Below are positions 10,461 to 21,500 of a stretch of DNA of 34,579 nucleotides, piece after piece. The DNA lies in assembly GCA_019648995.1 (NCBI GenBank), contig BLXT01008287.1, positions 756,346 to 790,924 on the forward strand, given 5' to 3'. The notes below the pieces were generated by a model. The model worked only from the letters and a program-made list of their open reading frames with translations, had not been told where the DNA came from and ran no database searches. A program made the translations under genes and the position numbers. The number at the start of each line of letters is the position of its first letter. Position 1 is the stretch's first letter. The DNA comes from Plakobranchus ocellatus. Its lineage: Eukaryota > Mollusca > Gastropoda > Plakobranchidae.

Positions 10461-11713
10461 ATTAAGAGGCATGACTGACAATCATTTCTGTTACATTAAC
10501 AAAATTAAATTAAAGAACAATTTTTGCTGACTTTCTCTTTTTATTTTTCCTTACTTCTCTTTTTTCATCTTCTCCTTCTTTCCTCGGCTCCAAACAACTG
10601 TAGACTCCGTGGTCAAACTCCTATCTTTGAAAATTTTTTTGGATAGATTCTCATAAAAAAAATTCTCCACCTGACTTCAAAGTTTGCATATTCATTGATT
10701 TATTTTTTTCCTTGTTTTTTTTTTTTTTTCATGGGGGGGAATAAGTTCTTCTAAGGTTTATAGCCTCAATGAACGGCCTCAATTGCACCCCATATATGTC
10801 CTACTGAAACCCTTCGCAGTTTATAAACGTTGTGCAGTGGCACTGGCAGTGATTGTTCGAAATGATCTGTAATAATGTAAATAATCTTACAAAGAACTCA
10901 TTTACATTTTTAACTAACACCACTTGACTCGCGTTACAATGAGCGGACCAAGTTTAAAAAAATAAAAATAATAAAATAAAGAGGGATTCTGCAGCATATA
11001 AATTTTGCATTGGCCTGCATGGCCTACCGGTATTCAGCCATACACTGATAATAGTACTAGTAAACTGCGAACACTAGCTATACTATCATAATTTGGCAAA
11101 ACACTTCATTTGTACTGCCTGGTACTGCTCTAGATGTACTAGCCTACTAGCCATTACTACAAATAGACCAGGCACAAATGAATATTGTGTAAAGTTTATG
11201 GTTTACCAAGCAATTCGACTTATACAGTAAAAACCCTCTAAACTAAAATTGGCCAAACTGACATAATTGGGAAAGCTAAAAAGAATACTCTAGCCAGAAT
11301 GCTAAGTAGTTTTTTTTAATTTATTTTATACCGATTTAAGCTGAATACATAATATTTAATTAAAACAATAAAAGCTATGGTCACAAAAATGCCAGTTTAA
11401 AATATTTTCTTGCAGTATTTGTTTTCCTAAGGTAACGGAGCGCCTGCCGATGCTCGGCCTGGTTTTATAGTCCTGTTTAACAGCAGATTTCACTCTTAGC
11501 TGCTGGTGGTACCCGTTTACCACACCGAGTGAAAGCATTAACTCACACTTGCCAGGGCTTGTTAATACGCAGATTCAGTGTTCTGAGTTGGTTTTACGTT
11601 ACCTAGGCGCCACGTGAAACTTATGCGGAGAAATATGCAGTTCTTAAAAGAGAATGCTGTTATATGTGTTTCCATGTTTATTTTTCATTTGCTCTTGTGT
11701 CTCTGTAGGATGT
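10461..11713. other. Intergenic, no gene recognised
   Basis: AT-rich sequence with a T-rich stretch near 10690-10730. A GC-richer segment (11430-11615) contains short open frames without recognisable motifs. A decent acceptor-like site (ctcttgtgtctctgtag, ending 11709) lies at the left edge of the duplicated block. Confidence 0.4.
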
Positions 11714-11726
11714 TTATCATATGCAT

Positions 11727-11883
11727 TTACCCATTCCGTCATATTGTCCTCAGTTGTGTATCTGTGCAAGACAGACAAGAAAGATTTGAAACTAAAGGTG
11801 AATTTGCAATTAAAGATATTTTAAGCATTAAAGAATTGGTAAAATTGTTCAGAGCAGAAAGGAAGTCTCAGGTTATGCTTTAA
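11727..11883 (+). other. Open frame in duplicated module, copy 1 (unidentified)
   Basis: The plus-strand frame reads VSVQDRQERFETKGEF, then IKDILSIKELVKLFRAER and stops at 11881-11883. The charged, helix-like composition is unlike the surrounding repeat DNA. A polypyrimidine tract and AG (11709) just upstream could act as a splice acceptor, so this might be a 3' coding exon or a fragment of a transposon protein. The family was not recognised. Copy 2 preserves the frame. Confidence 0.25.
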
Positions 11884-11979
11884 TCTTCTCGTATATAGTT
11901 TTATAAAACTGTAACAGCTCAAGTCCTAGATGTGCATCGAGTTGAAATGTGAAGAAACTCTACCAAATCATTTTGTGTT

Positions 11980-12208
11980 GCCAGAGAGCACGATTTTTTT
12001 TTTGTGTGTTTTAGCGGTATATATATATATTGACTCTAGTATACTTGTAAGTAGTATATAAAATTATGCTGTGTTACTGACCCTAGAGAGCACGACTTGT
12101 GTGTGTGTGTGTGTGTGTGTGTGTTTTTTAGCAGCATATATATTGACTCTAATATACTTGTAAGAAGTTTATACAAATTATACTGTGTTACCTACCTTAG
12201 AGAGCACG

Positions 12209-12245
<37 letters not shown>

Positions 12246-12537
12246 AGCAGTATAGATATTGACTCTAGTATTGTAGTTAGAAGTGTAGAATATTACCATT
12301 AGTGGATATTCCGACATACTTGGTGCGGAGGTTAAATTTTACAATAGCTAGTACAAAAGAAAAAAAAATAGTTGCCTGGGCAAATTATGGAAACATGACG
12401 CCTAAAAGGAAAGAGTGAGACTTTGTTTATTTTATATGTGTGTGTGTGTTTTTAGCAGCATATATATTGACTCTAATATACTTGTAAGAAGTTTATACAA
12501 ATTATGCTGTGTTACCTACCTTAGAGAGCACGATTTT

Positions 12538-12576
<39 letters not shown>

Positions 12577-12700
12577 TTAGCAGTATAGATATTGACTCTA
12601 GTATTCTATTTAGAAGTATAGAATATTACCATTAGTGGATGTACCGACATACTTGGTGCGGAGGTTAAATTTTACAATAGCTAGTACAAAAAAAAAAAAA
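11980..12700. repeat. Subrepeats of about 110 and 330 bp with (GT)n tracts
   Basis: The phrase agagagcacga followed by a T/GT tract, then tttagcagtata..attgactcta, recurs at about 11983, 12088, 12201 and 12527. A longer unit of about 330 bp (gcagcatatatattgactct at about 12132 and 12459) includes the cattagtggat segment. Equivalent units occur in copy 2 at 13722-14240. Confidence 0.8.
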
Positions 12701-13139
12701 AAAAATAGTTGTCAAGCAAATTACGGAAACATGAAGCTCAAAAGGAAAGAGTGAGACTTGTTGTTTATTCTATATATTATATTTTGCTAGTATTGATGCA
12801 GCATTTGGTTCATGCACAGATACGACACTTGGGCGTTACTTTAATGCTTGAGGCATGCCGCTCACAATCTTATTTAATCCCATATTATTTTCCAAATAAA
12901 AAATTTGTTCCATTTATTTACTAAATCAGTTCAAGAAAACCAGATATTGAGTCCATAGCATTGGCTTTTCAAAAATGCTACAAATAGATTCTTTGAGAGA
13001 CATAGATAGAAGATGGATAAACAAAGGACACACACACTCACGCACACACACACACAGTGTGGGACATAAAGAGAGAGGGATACCTTTGTGTGTGTGTGTA
13101 CATGTGTATGCACAAATCTATAGCTATCCCTCCTCTCCC

Positions 13140-13141
<2 letters not shown>

Positions 13142-13197
<56 letters not shown>

Positions 13198-13212
13198 NNN
13201 NGGGGGGGGGGG
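13142..13212. repeat. (TA)n-(GA)n-N gap-poly(G), copy 1
   Basis: (TA)n is followed by a short (GA)n, four N (13198-13201) and 12 G. The N run is an assembly gap inside simple sequence, so the true length is unknown. Confidence 0.9.
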
Positions 13213-13463
13213 GCTATGCAAGCTACTATTTTTATAACTTACTATAAGCTAAGTGAAGGCTTATTTTATTATTCAGTCACACTGGATCTAACCTCTCAAA
13301 CACATTGAATACTGATCTACTTAAGTTCAAGGCCTGGTTGTGAAACATAAGTGAACAGAATATCGAAAAATGCTAAAATATTCATGTAAACTGGGCCTTC
13401 AAACTGGTATCGAAGAAAAAAAAAGTTGAACCAGTGACTCATTATCAATGCAAAAGGATAAGA

Positions 13464-13636
13464 TCGTTATCATATGCATTTATCCATTCCGTCATATTGT
13501 CCTCATTTGTGTATCTGTGCAAGACAGACAAGAAAGATTTGAAACTAAAGGTGAATTTTTAATTAAAGACATTTTGAGCATTAAAGAATTGGTAAAATTG
13601 TTCAGAGCAGAAAGGAAGTCTCAGGTTACGCTTTAA
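13464..13636 (+). other. Open frame in duplicated module, copy 2 (unidentified)
   Basis: This is the counterpart of the frame at 11727-11883, with the same stop position and reading frame. Comparing the shared coding part by eye, two changes are silent (GAT/GAC, TTA/TTG), while GCA to TTA and ATG to ACG alter residues. The frame survives, but so few changes cannot show selection. Confidence 0.25.
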
Positions 13637-14474
13637 ACTTCTCGTATATAGTTTTACAAAACTGTATCAGCTCAAGTCCTAGATGTGCATCGAGTTGAAA
13701 TGTGAAGAAACTCTACCAAGGAGAGCACGATTTTTTGTGAGTGTTTTTTAGCAGTATAGATATCGACTCTAGTATTGTAGTTAGAAGTGTAGAATATTAC
13801 CATTAGTGGATATTCCGACATACTTGGTGCGGAGGTTAAATTTTACAATAGCTAGTACAAAAGAAATATCAAATAGTTGCCTGAGCAAATTATGGAAACA
13901 TGACGCCTAAAAGGAAAGAGTGAGACTTTGTTTATTTTATATGTGTGTGTGTGTTTTTAGCAGCATATATATTGACTCTTGTATACTTGTAAGTAGTATA
14001 TACAAATTATGCTGTGTTACCTACCTTAGAGAGCATGATTTTGTGTGTGTGTGTGTGTGTGTGTTTAGCAGTATAGATATTGACTCTAGTATTGTAGTTA
14101 GAAATGGATTACCATTAGTGGATATTCCGACATATTTGATGCGGAGGTTAAATTTTACAATAGCTAGTACAAAAGAAATATCAAATAGTTGCCTGGGCAA
14201 ATTATGGAAACATGACGCCTAAAAGGAAAGAGTGAGACTTTGTTTATTTTATATACTATATTTTGCTGGTATTGATGCAGCATTTGGTTCACGTACAGAT
14301 ACGACACTTGGGCGTTACTGTAATGACTGTATTTGTAGGCATGCCGCTCGCAATCTTATTTAATTTAAATAGATTCTTTGAAAGACATAGATAGGAGATG
14401 GATAAACAGAAGACACACACACAGTATGGGAGAGAAAGAGAGAGAGGGATAGCTTTGTGTTTGTGTGTGTGTTT

Positions 14475-14509
<35 letters not shown>

Positions 14510-14578
14510 NNNNNNNNNNNNNNNNNNNNNNNNNNNNNNNNNNNNNNNNNNNNNNNNNNNNNNNNNNGGGGGGGGGGG
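14475..14578. repeat. (TA)n-N gap-poly(G), copy 2
   Basis: A TA tract runs into 58 N (14510-14567) and then 11 G. The layout is that of copy 1, so the gap is probably unresolved TA/GA/G sequence. Confidence 0.9.
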
Positions 14579-14832
14579 CTATGCAAGCAATACTATTTTT
14601 ATAACTTACTATAAGCTAAGTGAAGGCTTACTTGATTATTCAGTCACACTTAATCTGATCTCTCAAACACACTGGTATACTGATCTGCTTAAATTCAAGG
14701 CTTGGTTGTGAAATATAAGCGAACAGAACCGCAAAAAAAAAAAAATGTTAAAATATTCATGTAAACTAGGCGTGCAAACTGGTATCGAAGAAAAAAAATT
14801 GAAGTTAGTGACTCATTATCAATGCAAAAGGA

Positions 14833-16305
14833 ATAAAAATTGCGTTGGGGAGGGCTTTCGTGGCAGATCAAAAAGACTTCATTTGGCATTGCACTTGTTT
14901 AAAAAAACCCTTAGTTTTTATCTGTTGGCCTATAGCTGTTCACTTTCTCAATTTCTTTCTTTGCCCATTGACATTCGTTGTGTTAGGAGAACACTTTCTT
15001 GCCTGAAACATTATTACAATACCCACGACTTTCCTTGTACAGCACGAACAGTCACGATAGAGGACGACAATAAAGCAGTCGGGGCTGTAAGTGGTCAGTG
15101 TTTAGGACCTACATGCACTTAGATTAAATGGTTCAAGAGGCCTATAAATTTGAATTCCTTACTACAGGATTAGGCGGCGTTCAGTAGGTATTAGACGGGG
15201 GGCTGTTGTATCTCTGAGCTTAGAATATATGTCTGCGATTTTAGACAACCTAGGCCATGGCAATTTTTAAAAGGGGTATCTCTATGGACATAGGAAAGGT
15301 ATGATCCCAAACACAAAGCTTTATAAGCCTAAGGCCCCGTTGTATCTTCTCTCTCTTTCTCTCTTTTTTCTGTTTTAACCAACGTCTCTTCTAGGAATCT
15401 TGTGCTACAGTGGTTGGTAATCTCATTACCCGCAAGTCTTTATTTCCATGCATTTTTTAAATAATTTTTTTTATTACTAGCTTAAGCTAGTACTTCAAAG
15501 TTTATTCTAGGCTTATTTAAAACGATGCAGTTCCTTTGTAGAAAAAATCGATGGCACTTTACTGGAATTAGACTTAGAGGAGCTGTTTAAGCTGTTTGTT
15601 TGCCTGCGCTTAAAAAAAAAAAAAAAGAGAAACAGATTTTAGTTTATCAATGCTATAATAATATATTCTTTTCAGAGAGAGCCCAGTGGTAGACCTGTTT
15701 GAGAGGAATTTAATGTATTACCAAATTAAGAAAACTTGATTCTGATCTGTTTTATTTTCCGCCTCTTGTCTACGCTTTAATTCTTAACAAACTGGTGTCT
15801 TCAATGTGGTGGCTCGTCTGGACGAAAAAAAAAAGACCCTGGTGCTTTTAATATTTATAGGCTCTTTAGACGTGCGTTTTTTTTTGTTGTGAATCTGGCA
15901 AACCAGATGGTTTTTTTTTTTTAGGATTGGTTTGCTCTCTTTTAGAATACTAGCCATGGTGGTTGATTTTGTGCTGATATTTATCAATCTAGCGTGATTG
16001 AATTTTCCGCTGATGTTTATTTTTTGCCGCTCTCATGTTTTTCGGCTGTCCGCGGGATGAGGGGGATGAGCGGGGTTGGGAAGATTGGGATTTAAATTTC
16101 CATCGAGAATAATTTTTTATAATATGTAGATCTAAGAACATAACCAAAATAGCTTAGACCGATCAAGGATTCGAAGAAGAAAGCTTCACATTTCAATTTT
16201 GAGCACCCCCCCCCCCTCCAAATAAAAATTAACTGTGTAACAATTCAATGAGAGAGTTGCTTATTTCCGCCGATTAGGCCTACTTATGGAATTCTCCATT
16301 ATAAA
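14833..16305. other. Intergenic, no gene recognised
   Basis: A mixed AT-rich stretch with short CT, A and T runs and a poly-C run (about 16206-16216). Open frames here are short and without recognisable domains. Nothing was identified. Confidence 0.4.
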
Positions 16306-16319
16306 CATGAGATTTAAGA
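16306..16319. repeat. SINE target-site duplication, left
   Basis: catgagatttaaga is repeated exactly at 16486-16499 on the other side of the SINE. The first base of each copy may be shared with the element. Confidence 0.85.
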
Positions 16320-16486
16320 GTTTTTTTTTTTATTTTTTTTTTATATAGCCAGTCCACAACAAGGTGATCTCAGGCTTTCAGGCCCTCCGTCAGGCCAGGG
16401 CGCCGGTAGCGGGGCTCGAACCCGCGACAGAAGGGTCCCTGCAGATCTCAGGGCGGACTCGCAAGCCACTGTGCTACCGACGCCCC
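16320..16486 (-). mobile_element. tRNA-derived SINE, apparently full length
   Basis: Read on the minus strand it begins GGGGCGTCGGTAGC and has an A box (TAGCACAGTGG, complement of 16466-16476) and a B box (GGTTCGAGCCCC, complement of 16411-16422). The T arm is perfect, GCGGG-TTCGAGC-CCCGC. A non-tRNA body of about 60 bp (CTGGCCTGACGG onwards) follows, then an A-rich tail (the T-run at 16321-16341 on plus). Flanking 14-bp direct repeats are identical, showing target-primed insertion and recent age. Transcription would be by RNA polymerase III from the internal boxes, with mobilisation by a partner LINE. The end-pairing (11 bp, one G-U) is not that of a normal 7-bp acceptor stem, so it is not a tRNA gene. 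Confidence 0.9.
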
Positions 16487-16499
16487 ATGAGATTTAAGA
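16486..16499. repeat. SINE target-site duplication, right
   Basis: This is an exact copy of 16306-16319, immediately outside the tRNA-like end of the SINE. Confidence 0.85.
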
Positions 16500-16639
16500 T
16501 GGAACGAGAGTGGTTGTTTGCTTGTCTCAATCGAGTTTAAATGTCCAGGTGAGGTCTGGAACCGTATTATAGGCTACTTCAAATGAAAGTGTGAAAAAAA
16601 CTTCTTCCTGGGCTCTTTCCTTTCGCCAAAACATTTTTG

Positions 16640-17815
16640 GCAAATGTATAAACTCAAACAGGAGAACGAAAAAAGATAAAGCGCCAAATATACACAAGCA
16701 CACACATCCAATCTCAGAAGGATGCCAAACAGGCTTTCATTGTGGAGAAGAAAAATATATCATTGAGATTTTTAAAACAACGCTCAACCTCTCTAAAATA
16801 CACACTGGACATACCTACTGAAGATGATCCAAGGCCAGAGTCTCATGTAAACCACCACCCTCCGTGGACACAGAGGACACAGAGGAAAACAGCAGGAAAA
16901 AAAATCAAAGGCATAAGTCAATATGTCACTTAAAGAAATGTCCCAGGTTGCCAACAGGGAGATCATCAAACAGCATCCAGAAAGCCAATGGCTCAGGATC
17001 TATACAGATGAATCAGCTACTAACGCAATAGAAAAAACGGAGGGACAGGTGTGCATATTCAGAGGCCAAACGGCAACATGGAGACACACTCATTTCCTAC
17101 AGGGACACACTACTCTAACTAGAAAGCAGAACCCGCAGCCCTTGAATACGCTTCATCACTAGTGAAAAACTCACCTGACACTGAAACAAGCCAAATAGTC
17201 TTCCCGACAGACGCGGACTCTATTCTCCAAATATTCCAAAACACAAAAAAGACAACTCACCCTCTGCTCATAGATATGGCAAAGCTGTCACCAAGAACAG
17301 TCTTACAGTGGATCCCTGGCCATTGTCAGATTCCAGGGAATGAAAGCAGACACACTCGCAAAGCAGGGAAGCTCAATGCAACAAAACACAACAGAAACGA
17401 CACTTGAAGAGGCGAAGACAAACATCAAGGCAGAAGTCAGGACCAAGTGGATAAAACAACATCCATCCTTCAGTATACATGACCAATACCTCTCTTTGAA
17501 CAGAGAGGAGCAAACAATCATCTTTCAGTTCATAGCAAGGCATAACAGGCTCCGAAAACACATGTACACCAAGCTCAAGATTGGAAAGGCATCTATCTGC
17601 CCGTGTGGACAAGGGCCCCAATCAGCTGAAGATATCTTACAGACCTCTCCAAACGTAGCCACCCTCAGACATTCATTCCGACCCGAGCCCACCACCTTCA
17701 CAGAAAAGATACATGGTAAGGTACTGCGAAAAGCCTGACCAAGACGACTGAGTTTGCAAAGCAACCGTACTGAAAATGTGATGCGTCAATGTCGCAAGAA
17801 CGCGAAGAAGAAGAT
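16640..17815 (+). pseudogene. Broken LINE 3' end with RNase H domain and terminal zinc-finger-like segment
   Basis: In three plus-strand frames the pieces of a retroelement RNase H domain follow in order. WLRIYTDESATNA has the first catalytic Asp. KAEPAALEYASSLV has the Glu, just after an in-frame TAG. IVFPTDADSILQ has the second Asp, QWIPGHCQIPGNE the conserved loop and ADTLAKQGS the last Asp. The tail ICPCGQGPQSAEDILQTSPN resembles the Cys-rich end of LINE proteins (second half of the finger decayed). Frames shift near 17125 and 17340, and the frame ends at 17738. A GAAGAAGAAG run at about 17802-17813 looks like the element's simple 3' tail. RNase H points to the I/Jockey-like LINE groups. 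The part before 16920 is uncertain. Confidence 0.75.
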
Positions 17816-18539
17816 TTTTTAAAACTCATGTACTCACGATGCACAAACGAACTCAACTCCCTCCCCCCCCCCCAGCCCAGACAAAAAGCAACCCCTAAAA
17901 ACAAATGAAAAAAAAAACGCATAGTTGAAACACATCAAGGGGAAACAAAAACGAAAAACAAAAACAAAAACAAAAAAACACACACACACACGCACGCAAA
18001 ACACCCTCCATCAGCACCCATTTTTCTAATATACTTTTACTTTCGCTTTCGAATCTAGTTGACTTGCAGACTTGCTGGCAGTAAAACAACAGCCAGACCC
18101 GGCCCAGACCGGCAGATGGCCACCCTGACTGTCTCTTGATTCATTGAACCCAGAATGGTATTGTAATCGATCTCATCGGCCTATCTGTGACATCTTAAAC
18201 AAACAAACAAAAAACAAAAAAACCAAAAAAGAACAAAAAAATAGGGCCTGGCATGAGTATCGCGAAAGTCTGAGGGACTTAAAACGAAATCATATTAAAA
18301 ATTTATTTCTTACCCAATGGCGACAAACCTCAAGGACGTTAAAAAAAAACAAAACAAAACAAAAAACAAAACGTACAAAGGGCCAATTCAAGTGATAACG
18401 TTAGACCTTTATATAGTTATCTGAAATTTAGATCTAGTCTATGATAGGCATGTAAACGTGTTCCTTTATTGTTAGATCTCCTTAACAGTTGATTATTATT
18501 TCTTCAGCGCGGCCAACATCGATTTTTTAAGATAACATC
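17816..18539. other. A-rich flank and 5' region of the mARC gene
   Basis: Contains a poly-C run near 17863, A/CA-rich simple sequence (17880-18000), an (AAAC)n-like stretch (18196-18240) and AAAAC runs (18340-18372), consistent with retroelement tails. No gene was seen. The promoter of the mARC gene should lie in the last few hundred bases, but no clear element was recognised apart from a small CG-containing patch at 18507-18521. Confidence 0.4.
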
Positions 18540-21500
18540 ATGTTTCCTAAGTGGTTGGGTTTCAGTGACCGTGGACCAGAGGTCCTAACAGCAGTTGTGC
18601 TCACTTCAGCCACGAAACTCGCAGGCCTTTATCTGGTGGCGCACAGGCACAGAGCCAAATTTCAGAAGGTGAAATAAAATCTAGATGGTGTAAATATGTC
18701 TATTTGATTTTAGGCCCTGACATTTTAATCATTTAATGATTTCTTTGTGATCTTATACTATATTATATAATGGGGAACATAAAACGTACACAGATTAATT
18801 TTATTTCAGTTAATATTAGAACAATATAAAATGCTTTAAGCCCATAAACTCAGTTGTCATCTCAGGAAATATTTTATTTGTAAAATTGAAGAAAAATGGA
18901 TTTGGCATTTTGACAGTTCAGAAAAAGAATTACATTATCAGTAATAAAAATTTGAACTTATCTCTGACTGAAAATTGTCCCATTTTCCTTGCTGATGTAT
19001 TACTAGCTTTACCTGTTTGTCCGCTATAAACCATAAATGATTGATTTTTTTCCCTCTTACATTTAAATCAATAATTTAATGTGAGTAGACCGATAATAAA
19101 TTAAAATGACTCATAATACACACACAGGTTTTCTGCATACATCTGAATGAGATCCATAAAAGAGGACTACACATTTTAAGGAGTTAATCTCACTTAAATC
19201 CAAATTGAATTTGAAAATATTTTCCTATCGCTTTAAAATCTCCTCCTTAGTAATATGATATGTTAATGTGTATCATATAGAAAAAGACACATTTTTGGCA
19301 GCAGTAATATTGAAATCATGGCATAGTTATAGTGATGATAATCACAATATCCAAAATTCTTTCATTAGAGAGTCCAGCAGTATTTAGTAAAGTGATGGGC
19401 ATGTGCTGCAAGCTGCATGGAACTTACTTTAGTATGTTTATTTTTTCACAAAATGCCTATTTGGTGGCTAACATTACTTGCATAGCTTTGAAATTTTTTT
19501 CATCTCATTTTTATCTTACCCCAGATAGGCACGGTAGCGAGCCTGTACATTTATCCTGTCAAGTCCTGCGGTGTACTGGAAACTATTGATGCTAAAGTCA
19601 CCAACGTTGGCCTTGAGAAGGATGGCTTATCAGACAGGTAGAGTTTGGGTGAAGTGATAAGTTGATCCTAGATTGCATTTGTGTTTTCATTCACTGGAAT
19701 CCACTTGATTAGAATTGTAATTTCAATTGGTCTGTCTGTTTTAAATGATACCAATTATTTCAAGATTTTGAGTCTTCATTGATAATTTGGACATGAATTT
19801 CTCTTTCCAGTCTAATGAAATTAAATGGAATTTACTATATGTAGGTCTAGTTCATGTAGCTGACGCAAAAGGTTTTGCATGTGTCAATTATAATTTCATC
19901 CAAGAACATGTATAAATTCTACTTAAATATCTGCTTTCTGATTTCCTATTGATCGCCAATGCTATCTTGGAACTTTAAGTGCAGTTTGGGGTATATTTAC
20001 ATTCATATATACACTTTAATTGTGAGACTAATCTAATAAGCTAAAAACAACCCCAAAACAAAACACTTTTTTCCAGCTGTACCTGAAACTACCACAACCT
20101 AAATGTAACTGTTCATGTTTTTGCCTTCTTTTGATTCTGACTTTTTTTTACATAGCCAACTTATCTAAAAATCATACGTTATATGATTCATTTGTTCACA
20201 GTCTCCAAAAATCTGATCAGGATATTAAAACCGAATGTAAAAAAAATCTCATATCATTATCAAGTGACAAAATTAGATGGTTTTGCACCACAAAATGCCC
20301 ATTTTTTAAATCTATAGATGAATGCCTGAAGGACATATTTGGCAAATAATAATATTAATACACCTAAAATTACACTGTTTGTGGGTTTTTTTTTAAAGGC
20401 TTTATATTCATTGTTACAATTGTTGCTTTCATGCTGTGATCATTCCATCTCAGAAGTTTTCTAAATTTGTTCTTTTGCCTTTTCCCTTAACCCTTTCATG
20501 CTCTGATCTCTAGGCAATGGATGATCCTAGACTCACGCGATGAAACAATCACTATGAAAGAGGAAGCTCGCCTGTCTCTGATAAGATGTTCGTCAGATGC
20601 AGGGAACCTTCTCCTCCATGCTCCTGACATGCCAGTGCTCACGCTCTCCACAAGGCCAGACTTGAGCGGCGCAAAACTGCGACCATTAAAGTGAGAAAAC
20701 ATTCTAAAGACTAACATATGTAGGCATTGATGAATGCCGCTGAACCAGTTAAAGACAGTGGTCTTTATTCATTTCCTGAATAAAATTTAACAATGGGCTG
20801 CTATAGTATATATAGAGAACAAATTTTAACAGACTGAGGTGTTAGTGAGGGGGATAAGAAAACACTATGTTTGAAATAAAGAGGACATGGGCTTTGTAGT
20901 TTTTATTTGAACCATCGTGCAAGATTGTGCAATCCTACTTGAGAAAGCAATTGATCTTGATGTGACATATATTTAGCAAGAATAATACCAAGCTTGGAAC
21001 TTTTCTGCTTTTTTCAAAGTAAACCTTTGACCAAAGTTTAATCAAAAGAGTGGGTATTGCAGATTTCTTTTCGTCCAGCTGAATAAATTAGTAGTTTGAT
21101 CTTTGTTGATATTAATTTAGATCCTCATGAAACTAAGAAATAACGTTTTTTTTTCTAGTATGTTAGTGTTAAAGGGGTGACCTGAAAAGGGTAAAAGTTG
21201 CAAATGCAAATGGACATTTGAAGAGAATTTTAGACAGTTGTTTTCCAGGAAATTGTTAAAAAAATTGAGGGTATGTAAGAATTGTCAAATATAGAGATTT
21301 GGAGGAGGAATGGAATTATGTCAACAATTACGGTTCAGGAAAATTTACATGGCCCTACTTATATGTCTTTTTGTTGAAGTATGTACAATTCTGAACCAGT
21401 TGTCTAACCTTGTAAAACAAAAAATCAATGTCATAGTGAGCCTTTGTGTGATAATGTAAGGTAATTTTTTTTTCTCTACAACCAAGAGAATTGAGGCTTT

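Larger units (their letters stand above)
11714..14832. repeat. Large tandem duplication (about 1.75 kb and 1.37 kb copies)
   Basis: Copy 1 (about 11714-13465) and copy 2 (about 13466-14832) contain the same modules in the same order: a 250-bp segment with an open frame, GT-containing subrepeats, a segment with the cattagtggat..ccgacata motif, a TA microsatellite and poly-G run, and a tail ending attatcaatgcaaaagga. First modules (11714-11965 and 13464-13720) differ at about ten positions. Copy 2 lacks about one 330-bp internal subrepeat. After each tail the sequence either restarts (13465) or leaves the repeat (14832), which defines the joint. Confidence 0.85.

Noticed and set aside
12931..13308. 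Ile-Tyr-rich open frames
   Set aside because: Translation of the TA microsatellite and across N.
15784..15987. Minus-strand Lys/Ser-rich frame
   Set aside because: Crosses A/T runs; possibly part of a dispersed repeat, but I could not identify it.
16320..16486. Functional tRNA gene
   Set aside because: A and B boxes and T arm are present, but the ends do not form a 7-bp acceptor stem, and the A-tail plus target-site duplication show a SINE.
17303..17764. Minus-strand frames opposite the LINE RNase H
   Set aside because: Antisense shadows; the plus strand shows ordered RNase H motifs.
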